The position numbers and the translations under genes are program-made. 17,207 nt of DNA from Holosporaceae bacterium 'Namur' (GTDB lineage Bacteria > Pseudomonadota > Alphaproteobacteria > Rickettsiales > Midichloriaceae): the NCBI GenBank assembly GCA_014116815.1, contig JACGYV010000027.1:1-17207 (forward strand). Direction: 5' to 3'. This document shows positions 1 to 6,560 of the stretch, piece by piece. The notes under the pieces were generated by a model. That model had not been told where the DNA came from, searched no databases, and worked only from the letters and a program-made list of their open reading frames with translations. Every line of letters begins with the position of its first letter. Within the stretch, counting starts at the first letter, position 1.

Positions 1-120
1 GATAAGACTGATGCATTACTTAAAGCTTATATTCCCGAAGAGCATCTCAAGATATTTAATCAAGATACTTTTGCTTCTCGAGTATTGAATAAATTATCTT
101 CTACACTCATGCTTCAATAA
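1..120 (+). CDS. C-terminal fragment of an unidentified protein (5' end outside window)
   Basis: The first frame is open from base 1 to a TAA stop at 118-120 and encodes the last 39 residues of a protein that begins before the window. The fragment is mixed polar and hydrophobic (it ends STLMLQ), with no motif, cysteine or obvious membrane segment. I do not recognise it. It converges on the riboflavin unit, whose terminator lies just after it. That it is a real gene end rather than a chance open frame rests only on its position directly before the convergent terminator. Confidence 0.4.
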   Translation, partial: DKTDALLKAYIPEEHLKIFNQDTFASRVLNKLSSTLMLQ

Positions 121-142
121 AGTATAAGTAGCAAGAAGAGAC

Positions 143-209
143 TAAAAAATTGAAAGCAGCGTAGAAAACAAGTGAGGATAGCTCAACTTCTTCTACGCCG
201 CTTCAATTT
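143..209 (-). terminator. Intrinsic terminator of the riboflavin operon, overlapping the ribH stop
   Basis: Arms at 191-209 and 147-166 are complementary apart from one bulged base and one position that becomes a G-U pair in the minus-strand RNA. The loop is 167-190. On the minus strand the second arm is followed at once by a run of five U (148-144), the classical Rho-independent layout. In plus-strand RNA the same position is an A-C mismatch and no U run follows, so the element suits leftward transcripts. The first arm contains the last codons and TAG stop of ribH, so the terminator is partly coding. Confidence 0.75.
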
Positions 210-639
210 CCTTGATAAATTTCAACATCTCTACTGCCGCATCTGCACATTCTGCACCCTTATTCAAGCTTAAATCACCCCCTGCTCTCGCTAAAGCCAA
301 CTCATAGGTAGGCACGGTTAAAACTCCGAAAACAACGGGGATTTCCTGCTCTAAAGCTACCTTTTGACAGCCGTAGTTTACCTGTTCGCAAACATATTGA
401 TAATGATCGGTATCACCTTTAATTACCGCCCCGATACAAACAATCACATCAACCTCTTTTTTCTTAGCAAGTAGCTTACTTGCAAGCGGAAGCTCAACCG
501 CACCCGGTACATAAAATAAATTGATATTATTTTCATGTATTCCATGCCGCTTTAGCTTTTCTATACAAGCTGAAGATAAACTATTGGTTATCTCGAGGTT
601 AAATCTACTTTGAACTATTGCAATTTTATAATTATTCAT
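193..639 (-). CDS. ribH: 6,7-dimethyl-8-ribityllumazine synthase
   Basis: This cytosolic enzyme condenses 3,4-dihydroxy-2-butanone 4-phosphate (from RibBA) with 5-amino-6-ribitylaminouracil to give lumazine, the substrate of riboflavin synthase. The 148-residue length is normal for a bacterial lumazine synthase. Visible family motifs are PGAVELP (residues 45-51), the phosphate-binding and catalytic block GAVIKGDTDHY (70-80, with the expected His at 79), and GVLTVPTYELALARAG near 105-120. The usual T-x-D-T in that last block reads VPT here, a mild change. It is the last gene of the rib unit, starting 8 bases after ribBA ends. Its stop codon sits inside the terminator stem. The nusB gene that often follows ribH in alphaproteobacteria is absent. 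Confidence 0.96.
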   Translation of the reverse strand: MNNYKIAIVQSRFNLEITNSLSSACIEKLKRHGIHENNINLFYVPGAVELPLASKLLAKKKEVDVIVCIGAVIKGDTDHYQYVCEQVNYGCQKVALEQEIPVVFGVLTVPTYELALARAGGDLSLNKGAECADAAVEMLKFIKEIEAA

Positions 640-647
640 TTTTATCC

Positions 648-1850
648 TTATTTTAAAATATGTCCTAGAACCTTTTCTTTAGTCTCTAAATATGCTTTAT
701 TATGCTCATTTATAAAAACCGGTACCGGTTGCCTTTCAACATCAGCTACTCCGTTTCTGATTAATCCTTCAACTTTTTTAGGGTTATTGCTTAGAAGCTT
801 AACTGAAGTAATACCGAAATGCTTAATGATTTGTGCGGCAATCAGATACTCTCTGGAATCGATTGGACAACCGAGCTCCTCATTTGCTTGAACGGTATTG
901 AAGTTATATTTCTCCTGAAGTAAATAAGCTTTTATTTTCGCAGTTAAGCCGATTCCCCTGCCTTCCTGATCCAAATATAATAAAACCCCTCCGTTTTTCC
1001 CGATCTCCTTAAGCCCATACTCAAGTTGTTTTCGGCAATCACATCTGAGTGAATGAAAAATATCACCCGTTGCACATGAGGAATGTATTCTTACCAATGC
1101 TTCGTCTTGATCTTCTTTTAAGTTAGTTAAGGCTATATGCTCCTTATCATCAATCTCAGTTTTAAAGATGCTAACATTAAAATTTCCATATTCTGTCGGA
1201 AGAGAAGCCGAAGCTTCTTTGCTAACTATAGTTTCATGATATATTCTATATTGGTAAATATCCTCAATAGAGATTATCTCCATATTATGCTCAGCAGCAA
1301 ACTCATTAATCCGAGTTCCTCTCATCATTGTGCCGTCTTCATTCATAAGTTCACAAATTATTGCAGCCTCATCTAAATTAGCAGCTTTCATTAGGTCAAT
1401 AGCACCTTCGGTATGCCCTCTCCTTTTAATTACCCCAAGTGGTGTATATTCAAGTGGAAATACGTGCCCAGGTTGGCTTATATCTTTTGTCGTACTTTTT
1501 GGGTTACATAAGGCTTTAATTGTGGTTGTGCGATCCTCTGCCGAGACACCGGTCGAAACCCCGTGCCTTGCTTCTACCGATGTAGTAAATTTAGTTTTGT
1601 TTCGGCTGGTATTATCCGATTCATTTACCATAAGCTTTATCCCGAGCTCATCAAGCCTTTCCTTATGCATAGGCACACATATGATACCGCTCGTATATTT
1701 AAGCATAAAGGCTATTGCCTCAGGTGACACAAACTGAGCGGCAAGTATTAAGTCACCTTCATTTTCCCTATCATGATCATCAACCAGGATCACCGCTTTA
1801 CCTAATTTCAGGCTATTTAAAGCTTTATTAACTGTTTCAAATCGGTTCAT
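648..1850 (-). CDS. ribBA: Bifunctional 3,4-dihydroxy-2-butanone-4-phosphate synthase / GTP cyclohydrolase II
   Basis: It supplies both starting branches of riboflavin synthesis. The N-terminal half (about 1-200) makes dihydroxybutanone phosphate from ribulose 5-phosphate and shows DDHDRENEGDLI (metal-binding acids), YTSGIICVPM, HGVSTGVSAEDR and PGHVFPL. The C-terminal half (about 205-400) opens GTP and shows the three zinc cysteines in SSCATGDIFHSLRCDC, the substrate loop DQEGRGIGL, and DSREY carrying the family's catalytic Asp and Arg. All key residues I know for both halves are present, so both activities should be intact. The 400-residue length is normal for the fusion. It starts two bases after the ribE stop, indicating tight translational coupling inside the FMN-riboswitch operon. 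Confidence 0.97.
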   Translation of the reverse strand: MNRFETVNKALNSLKLGKAVILVDDHDRENEGDLILAAQFVSPEAIAFMLKYTSGIICVPMHKERLDELGIKLMVNESDNTSRNKTKFTTSVEARHGVSTGVSAEDRTTTIKALCNPKSTTKDISQPGHVFPLEYTPLGVIKRRGHTEGAIDLMKAANLDEAAIICELMNEDGTMMRGTRINEFAAEHNMEIISIEDIYQYRIYHETIVSKEASASLPTEYGNFNVSIFKTEIDDKEHIALTNLKEDQDEALVRIHSSCATGDIFHSLRCDCRKQLEYGLKEIGKNGGVLLYLDQEGRGIGLTAKIKAYLLQEKYNFNTVQANEELGCPIDSREYLIAAQIIKHFGITSVKLLSNNPKKVEGLIRNGVADVERQPVPVFINEHNKAYLETKEKVLGHILK

Positions 1851-1852
1851 AT

Positions 1853-2461
1853 TTAACTTGCCTTACTTAATAAGTTGTTTTGCATAAAGTTCCACATATA
1901 TTTCGCCATATCATCCACTTCCAAATTTACTTTCGTACCCGCTTGATAAAAGCGGGCGACGGTATTATTTACCGTATGCGGAATCAACCCTACGGTAAAA
2001 TATTTATTTCCTACACTAATAATAGTTATACTCATCCCGTCAATAGCTATTGAACCTTTCTTTATTAAGTAAGGCTGAATATTTTCTGAAATACTCACCT
2101 TAATGATTTTAGCATTACCATCATGATAAATTTCTTCAATTAGCCCGACTTCGTCAATATGCCCCTTAACTAAGTGCCCTTCAATACGGGAATTTAATTT
2201 CATACACCTTTCATAGTTAACCATATTTCCGGGCACAAGCCCTCCTAAGGCGGTAACATTTAAAGTTTCCGGCATAATATCAGCAATGAATTTGTCATTT
2301 GTTAGTTCAGTAACCGTAAGACAAACTCCATTTATAGCAATACTACCCCCGATTTTTAAATCATTCAAAGTTTCTAAGCGCTCAAATTCCATAACACATG
2401 AGTTATTGTTTAAAGTTTTACTTAAAAGTTTTAGCGTTCCTTCGACTATGCCGTTAAACAT
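1853..2461 (-). CDS. ribE: Riboflavin synthase, alpha chain
   Basis: It dismutates two molecules of 6,7-dimethyl-8-ribityllumazine into riboflavin and a ribitylaminouracil that RibH re-uses. The protein shows the two tandem lumazine-binding barrels of the family: a first copy with INGVCLTV (43-50) and a second with IDGMSITII (140-148), joined around GHLVKGHID (96-103). The start chosen is the ATG at 2461, giving MFNGIVEG, which matches the family start, and 202 residues. An AGGAG lies five bases before it. An in-frame GTG at 2467 would overlap that ribosome-binding site and is less likely. The gene sits between ribD (9-base gap) and ribBA (2-base gap). Confidence 0.95.
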   Translation of the reverse strand: MFNGIVEGTLKLLSKTLNNNSCVMEFERLETLNDLKIGGSIAINGVCLTVTELTNDKFIADIMPETLNVTALGGLVPGNMVNYERCMKLNSRIEGHLVKGHIDEVGLIEEIYHDGNAKIIKVSISENIQPYLIKKGSIAIDGMSITIISVGNKYFTVGLIPHTVNNTVARFYQAGTKVNLEVDDMAKYMWNFMQNNLLSKAS

Positions 2462-2470
2462 AAGCACTCC

Positions 2471-3535
2471 TCATACATTTGATTTTATAAATATATCATT
2501 ACCCATAGCTTGAAAATCAAGCGGCTTAAGGGCAAGTTTTTTAGGTAAATCCGCAACTATGTAAGGTGTTATATAAGCTTCAACTCTATTTACACAATTA
2601 GCCTTAAAAAATGATGCATGCACTTTACTGCCTCCTTCTACGAGTAAACCGGTAACTTCTCTCTTACCTAGCTCGAGAAGCAAAGCTTTTATATCAACTT
2701 GCTCATTTTCACCACTTTCAGTAACTAACACCTCAATATTTTTAGAAGAAAATTTTTCTATTTGCTCAATACTCACCTTATTTGTAGTAACGATTAAGGT
2801 TTTAGCCTTATCCTGATCCTGTAAAACTTTAGCCGAAAGCGGGAGGCTTAGATCGTTTGATAATACAATCCTTAACGGATTATTATTACTATATTCATCA
2901 CTTCTACAGGTAAGCAGAGGATCATCCTCCCTTATAGTATTAGCTCCGACCAATATTGCATCAACTTTTGCTCTGCTCAAGTGCAAATGCTCCAATGATT
3001 CTTTTGAGCTTAGTTTTTTATTATCATGAGTGCTTGTTACCATCTTACCGTCTAACGACATTGCCCACTTTAATATAACAAAAGGTAGCCTTGTTTTTTG
3101 ATAATAAAAAAATATTTCATTTAATTTCAAAGCTTCATTTTCCAGAACACCGGTAATTACTTCAATACCGGCCTCTCTTAGCATCTCAATTCCACGCCCG
3201 GAAACCTTTGGGTTCGGGTCAAGAGACGGAATAATTACCCGTTTTATCTTTGCTTTTATTATAGCATCCGTACAAGGAGGCGTTCTGTTATAATGGCAAC
3301 AAGGCTCTAACGTGACATACATATCGGCATCTTTCGTTAGTTCGGGAGTAGATTTTCTAATTGCAATTATTTCAGCATGCGCTTCACCCGCTCTTTCATG
3401 CCATCCTTCACTTATTATATTACCCTGTCTTACAATCACACACCCGACCATAGGATTGGGCGAAACGGTGTATTCCCCTCTTTTCGCAAGCTCCAGAGCT
3501 CTTTTCATATAATATAAATGAGTATTACGTTCCAC
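2471..3535 (-). CDS. ribD: Bifunctional diaminohydroxyphosphoribosylaminopyrimidine deaminase / 5-amino-6-(5-phosphoribosylamino)uracil reductase
   Basis: It carries out the second and third steps after GTP ring opening: deamination of the pyrimidine, then NADPH-dependent reduction of the ribose side chain. The deaminase domain (about 1-145) has the zinc and proton-shuttle signature HAE (53-55) and the cysteine pair in EPCCHYNRTPPC (77-88). The reductase domain (about 146-354) shows ILKWAMSLDGKM, an NTIREDDPLL block and LLVEGG. The 354-residue length is normal. The start is a GTG at 3535 preceded by AAGGG with a seven-base spacer. The family N-terminus (a few residues before YYM-RALELA) supports it over the internal ATG at codon 10. 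It is the first gene of the operon, about 100 bases behind the FMN riboswitch. Confidence 0.95.
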   Translation of the reverse strand: MERNTHLYYMKRALELAKRGEYTVSPNPMVGCVIVRQGNIISEGWHERAGEAHAEIIAIRKSTPELTKDADMYVTLEPCCHYNRTPPCTDAIIKAKIKRVIIPSLDPNPKVSGRGIEMLREAGIEVITGVLENEALKLNEIFFYYQKTRLPFVILKWAMSLDGKMVTSTHDNKKLSSKESLEHLHLSRAKVDAILVGANTIREDDPLLTCRSDEYSNNNPLRIVLSNDLSLPLSAKVLQDQDKAKTLIVTTNKVSIEQIEKFSSKNIEVLVTESGENEQVDIKALLLELGKREVTGLLVEGGSKVHASFFKANCVNRVEAYITPYIVADLPKKLALKPLDFQAMGNDIFIKSNV

Positions 3536-3635
3536 TTAAAAACCCTTAAAACTTTTGTCGTCACCAAAAGAATTAGGCAGAGAATAGCTTGCAAGGTTAA
3601 CGCCTTATACAAGATGATATATATCCAACTACTGC
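3536..3635 (-). promoter_or_regulatory. Leader between FMN riboswitch and ribD (probable expression platform)
   Basis: This 100-base leader links the aptamer to the ribD GTG. Three features are visible in the minus-strand RNA. AGGCAG (3637-3632), which shares bases with the 3' side of helix P1, is perfectly complementary to CUGCCU (3580-3575), so the two pairings exclude each other. A small hairpin (3570-3552, six base pairs CUUUUG/CAAAAG) is followed by UUUU. AACCUU (3598-3593) could pair with the AAGGGUU ribosome-binding region at 3547-3541. The switch could act on transcription or translation; the six-pair AU-rich hairpin is a weak terminator. The pairings are read from sequence; the mechanism is inference. 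Confidence 0.45.
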
Positions 3636-3783
3636 CTTCTCCCATCCGGACTATACCGTCGGCTTCGGATTTACACCGAATCTGCTTGTCCTTAAATAAA
3701 TTAAATTTACTTAAGCGCTCGTGGGCTTTCCATTGAATTACAATGAATTTACCACCGGTAGGGAATTGCACCCTGCCCTGAAG
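3636..3783 (-). ncRNA. FMN riboswitch (RFN element)
   Basis: Read on the minus strand, the conserved RFN blocks appear in order: GGGCAGGGTGCAATTCCCTA, CCGGTGGTAAA, AAAGCCCACGAGCG, GATTCGGTGTAAATCCG, AAGCCGACGGTATAGT and CCGGATGGGAG. The closing helix P1 forms from GUCUUC (3785-3780) with GAAGGC (3639-3634). The variable arm (about 3715-3690) is AT-rich. The aptamer binds FMN and in known cases switches off the genes behind it, here ribD-ribE-ribBA-ribH. No conserved block seems to be missing, so it should be functional. Open frames that cross it on both strands are chance. Confidence 0.95.
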
Positions 3784-3799
3784 ACTTACTTAAGTTTAG

Positions 3800-3828
3800 T
3801 CAATAATTGAGTTTGTGTGCTATGTCAA
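3800..3828 (-). promoter_or_regulatory. Predicted sigma-70 promoter of the riboflavin operon
   Basis: On the minus strand a perfect TTGACA (3828-3823) is followed after 17 bases by TATTGA (3805-3800), a modest -10 box that keeps the first two consensus bases. Transcription would start near 3793, about ten bases before the riboswitch, as expected for an RFN leader. The -35 box is strong and the -10 weak. The palindrome at 3839-3873 begins 11 bases upstream of the -35. Confidence 0.55.
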
Positions 3829-3838
3829 TTATGTTTTT

Positions 3839-3873
3839 ACAATATGATAAGAATATTATTCTTATCATATTGT
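3839..3873. repeat. Perfect 16-bp inverted repeat with 3-base centre (candidate operator)
   Basis: The arm ACAATATGATAAGAAT (3839-3854) is exactly complementary to ATTCTTATCATATTGT (3858-3873), with ATT between. It lies in the divergent region between the rib promoter and the DUF6314-like gene. Its right end overlaps the predicted -35 of that gene. No U run follows it on either strand and no gene ends here, so it is not a terminator. The GATAA/TTATC half-sites loosely recall Fur-family boxes but the spacing does not fit the consensus. Regulator binding is inference. Confidence 0.6.
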
Positions 3874-3898
3874 GCTTTGAAATTAACTTAAATATTAT
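3870..3898 (+). promoter_or_regulatory. Predicted promoter of the DUF6314-like gene
   Basis: TTGTGC (3870-3875), 17 bases, then TATTAT (3893-3898). The -10 is good (five of six) and the -35 weak (three of six). Transcription would start near 3905, about 24 bases before the GTG start. The palindrome at 3839-3873 covers the first four bases of the -35, so a protein bound there would be placed to block polymerase. Confidence 0.4.
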
Positions 3899-3928
3899 TG
3901 AAACACCAATAAATTTGAAGACTAAATT

Positions 3929-4393
3929 GTGCATACAACTAAAATATTTGATTTACTAAAAGGTAATTGGTATTTCACCCGAGTAATAGAAGGTAAACCT
4001 TGGTCAGGTAGAGTAACAGGAAAAGCGAGCTTTACCGCCGGCGATACGGGCAAGAATCTTTCTCTTCTTTATAGAGAGGAGGGAGAACTTATAACTGATA
4101 ACCTAACCTTGCAGGTATATAAAGAATATATATACATATATAAAGATTCCGTAATAGAGATATATTTTTATCATAATGGTAAACAAGGTGATTTATTTCA
4201 TATAATAAAATTTGAGCGTATCAGAAAGCCTGTAGGAAAATGGCAAGCTACGGCTTCTCATATTTGCGGATCTGATAACTATGATACAAAGTATATTTTC
4301 CATAACAACAAAGAAACCTTTGAGATTAAGCATACGGTTAAAGGAGTAAAAAAGGATTATATATCGAATACTGTTTTTAAGAAAAGTGTTTAA
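3929..4393 (+). CDS. DUF6314-like protein of unknown function
   Basis: A 154-residue soluble protein without signal peptide or membrane segment. The pattern fits my recollection of the DUF6314 family found in alphaproteobacteria and other bacteria: an N-terminal F-x-L-x-G-x-W-x-x-x-R (8-18), G-x-A-x-F (31-35), L-Y-R-E-E-G (about 47-52), a central FHIIKF, then ASHICGSDNYDTKY and VKGVKKDYISNT near the end. The repeated strand-like stretches suggest a small beta-barrel. The start is a GTG at 3929 with only a weak GAAG ahead. It is transcribed away from the riboflavin operon across a shared 145-base region, and converges on dapB with a 10-base gap. Function is unknown, and family membership is by eye. 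Confidence 0.7.
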   Translation: MHTTKIFDLLKGNWYFTRVIEGKPWSGRVTGKASFTAGDTGKNLSLLYREEGELITDNLTLQVYKEYIYIYKDSVIEIYFYHNGKQGDLFHIIKFERIRKPVGKWQATASHICGSDNYDTKYIFHNNKETFEIKHTVKGVKKDYISNTVFKKSV

Positions 4394-4403
4394 TATAACT
4401 TTA

Positions 4404-5216
4404 TTACTTGATGTTTATATAGTCCTCAACGGTATATATCTTACCCGGAAGCTGTGTGCTAGCCCAATATGCAATTTTAAAGGCATTCTCGGCATAAACT
4501 TTGCGGTTATACATAGTATGGGATAATTCAATCTTTTCATTTGCAGATGCAAAAATCACCGAATGCTCTCCGACCACATTTCCACCCCTAAGAGCTGCAA
4601 AACCTATACTCCCCTCCTGCCTAACCCCGTTAGATCCCGATCTATTCAAAACTTTAGAATCTTCAAAATTAATACCTCTACCCTTAGCGGCAGATTTGCC
4701 GAGCATAAGAGCTGTGCCGGACGGCGCATCAATTTTATATTTATGATGCATCTCAAGCACTTCGATATCGAATGACTCACCAAGAAGTGTAGCAGCTTTT
4801 TCAGCAAGCATTGATAGTGTATATATTGCAATACTCATATTAGGCGACCAAAATAACACCGTTCGCTTAGCAATCTCAGTTAGTCGGTCGAATTCAATCC
4901 GATTAAACCCGGTGGTACCGCAGATATGAACAACCTTATATTTACTAGCCAATTCTGCAACTTTTAAGGAATAACCAGCCTTGGTAAAATCAATTATTAC
5001 ATCAGCATTTTTGATAATATTTTCTATATTATCCGAATATTTAATCCCGACAGGTTTATTTTCCACGGGGTTGATAATTTCTTTACCCAATAAATAGCTC
5101 GAGTCTCTGACGCTTGCACCTATCAATTCGCATCTTTTGTGCTCTGATTCTTCAAGAGATACTTTGATCAGCTCTTGCCCCATTCTACCCGAAGCACCAA
5201 TGATACCAACTTTCAT
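4404..5216 (-). CDS. dapB: 4-hydroxy-tetrahydrodipicolinate reductase
   Basis: It reduces 4-hydroxy-tetrahydrodipicolinate to tetrahydrodipicolinate with NAD(P)H, on the way to diaminopimelate (for peptidoglycan) and lysine. The nucleotide-binding loop IIGASGRMGQEL is at 5-16, CGTTGF at 99-104, and the signature EMHHKYKIDAPSGTA at 155-169 contains the catalytic His158 and Lys161. The 270-residue length is normal. The ATG follows the LOG-family gene by five bases with no clear ribosome-binding site, so it is probably translated by coupling. Its presence implies that meso-diaminopimelate is still made. Confidence 0.96.
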   Translation of the reverse strand: MKVGIIGASGRMGQELIKVSLEESEHKRCELIGASVRDSSYLLGKEIINPVENKPVGIKYSDNIENIIKNADVIIDFTKAGYSLKVAELASKYKVVHICGTTGFNRIEFDRLTEIAKRTVLFWSPNMSIAIYTLSMLAEKAATLLGESFDIEVLEMHHKYKIDAPSGTALMLGKSAAKGRGINFEDSKVLNRSGSNGVRQEGSIGFAALRGGNVVGEHSVIFASANEKIELSHTMYNRKVYAENAFKIAYWASTQLPGKIYTVEDYINIK

Positions 5217-5221
5217 TAACT

Positions 5222-5764
5222 TTAATAACCGAGTTTAACAAATACGTCTTCTAATGTATCAGCTATTTCATAAGTATCTCTTGCATGAGTACGAGCAAAT
5301 TTCTTATTAATAATTTCTTCACAACAATCAATTAAGCTCTGCCAGAAATTATTATAATTACATATAATAATCGGCTTATCATGCTGCTTAAGAATTTTTA
5401 AAGTAACAACTTCAAATATTTCATCAAGTGTTCCGAATCCGCCGGGAAGAATTAAAAATGCATCGGATTTTTCGATCATAAGCTCTTTCCGCTCAAACAT
5501 GCTTTTTACAAAGATAGTATTATCTAAATTTGTATTCAAAGGCTCAAGGTCATCAAGAAGTTTCGGATAAATTCCGACTACCTTACCCCCCGTATCGGTA
5601 ACCGCCTTTGAAACAGCACCCATCATACCGGTTCTACCGCCACCGTAAACTAAATCGATACTTTTGGAGGACATCATCTTTCCGCACTCTGCGGCAAGGT
5701 CAATATACTCTTTATCTACACTGTCACGTGCCCCACAAAATACACAAACACTTTTAATTTTCAT
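5222..5764 (-). CDS. LOG-family protein, cytokinin riboside 5'-monophosphate phosphoribohydrolase type
   Basis: A Rossmann-fold protein of 180 residues. The family fingerprint is clear: CVFCGA (7-12), VYGGGRTGMMGAVS (39-52), the M-x-x-RK-x-x-M motif in MFERKELM (89-96) and the nucleotide-binding PGGFGTLDE (107-115). Characterised members remove ribose 5'-phosphate from nucleoside 5'-monophosphates; bacterial ones are often annotated TIGR00730. In a non-plant-hormone setting the physiological substrate is unknown and may simply be AMP or damaged nucleotides. It is the first gene of a two-gene unit with dapB and diverges from psd. No clear promoter or ribosome-binding site is visible. Confidence 0.9.
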   Translation of the reverse strand: MKIKSVCVFCGARDSVDKEYIDLAAECGKMMSSKSIDLVYGGGRTGMMGAVSKAVTDTGGKVVGIYPKLLDDLEPLNTNLDNTIFVKSMFERKELMIEKSDAFLILPGGFGTLDEIFEVVTLKILKQHDKPIIICNYNNFWQSLIDCCEEIINKKFARTHARDTYEIADTLEDVFVKLGY

Positions 5765-5793
5765 ATATTCAACTAATTTATGTTAAAATTTCT

Positions 5794-5822
5794 TTGTAAT
5801 AAGCTTACCATTCTGATATATA
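5794..5822 (+). promoter_or_regulatory. Predicted promoter of psd-pssA, with extended -10
   Basis: TTGTAA (5794-5799), 17 bases, then TATATA (5817-5822), preceded by TGA so that it reads as an extended -10. Transcription would start near 5829, about 29 bases before the psd ATG at 5858. It therefore argues against the longer reading frame that begins at 5780, upstream of these boxes. Confidence 0.5.
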
Positions 5823-5857
5823 GTAAACACGAAATAACAATATATACTAAGAAGTCG

Positions 5858-6553
5858 ATGATTGAAAGCATAAAAGATTTTATCCCCGGTATTCATAAAG
5901 AAGGCTATGTTTTTATCCTTATATTTATTATAATTACGCTGGTTTTGTTCCTAATCTCACAAAAATTAGGTTGGATCGGTGTTCTCCTAACTATTTGGTG
6001 CATATTTTTCTTTAGAGACCCTGAAAGAGTTACTCCGATTGAGAAGGATTTTGTAATAAGCCCTGCTGATGGTCTTGTACAAAGGATTACTACCGCGAAA
6101 CTGCCTCCTGAGCTTGAAGGCGGGGATGAGGAATATACCAGAGTAAGTATATTCTTAAATGTATTTGACGTACATGTGAATAGGATTCCGATCGAAGGTG
6201 AAGTTAAGATACTACATTACCATCCGGGCAAATTTTTTAATGCTTCTCTTGATAAAGCAAGCGAACATAATGAAAGACAGTCTATTTTAATTGAAACCTT
6301 GGAAAACAAACTTGTCGGTGTTGTTCAAATCGCAGGGCTCATTGCAAGAAGAATTGTTTGTAATCTAAAAGATCACGAACAGGTTAAAACAGGTGAAAGA
6401 TTCGGTATTATCAGATTCGGCAGCAGAGTTGACGTTTATTTACCGAAAGGCATCGAGCCTCAAGTAATTGAAGGCCAAAGAGTAGTCGGCGGAGAAAGTA
6501 TCATAGCAAACCTTGAAGGTGTTCAAAACAAAAGAATCGGCGAAGTAAGGTAA
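5858..6553 (+). CDS. psd: Phosphatidylserine decarboxylase proenzyme
   Basis: A membrane enzyme that decarboxylates phosphatidylserine to phosphatidylethanolamine. The 231-residue protein has one strong hydrophobic segment (about 16-50), then FFRDPERV (51-58), ISPADG (67-72), VFDVHVNRIP (102-111), PGKFFNASLDKASEHNER (123-140) and, near the C-terminus, RFGSRVDVYLP (186-196). The Gly188-Ser189 pair is the self-cleavage site that creates the pyruvoyl cofactor. This is the short form typical of Rickettsia-like bacteria. The ATG at 5858 was chosen over the in-frame ATG at 5780 because it matches the family N-terminus (a short lead before HKEGY) and lies downstream of the promoter. pssA follows after seven bases, giving the substrate-supplying partner in the same unit. 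Confidence 0.93.
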   Translation: MIESIKDFIPGIHKEGYVFILIFIIITLVLFLISQKLGWIGVLLTIWCIFFFRDPERVTPIEKDFVISPADGLVQRITTAKLPPELEGGDEEYTRVSIFLNVFDVHVNRIPIEGEVKILHYHPGKFFNASLDKASEHNERQSILIETLENKLVGVVQIAGLIARRIVCNLKDHEQVKTGERFGIIRFGSRVDVYLPKGIEPQVIEGQRVVGGESIIANLEGVQNKRIGEVR

Positions 6554-6560
6554 TATTAAA

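Noticed and set aside
1137..1737. Plus-strand open frames opposite ribBA
   Set aside because: They are shadows of a gene with complete catalytic motifs on the minus strand and show no family features.
2462..2467. GTG at 2467 as the ribE start
   Set aside because: It overlaps the AGGAG ribosome-binding site, and the ATG at 2461 gives the family N-terminus.
3505..3771. Open frames on both strands across 3505-3771
   Set aside because: They run through the conserved FMN riboswitch and its leader, have no ribosome-binding site and no protein-like pattern.
3839..3873. Palindrome as a two-way terminator
   Set aside because: It lies between divergent gene starts, and no U run follows the stem on either strand.
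5780..5857. N-terminal extension of psd from the ATG at 5780
   Set aside because: The extra 26 residues do not match the family, and the predicted promoter with extended -10 lies inside this stretch, downstream of that ATG.
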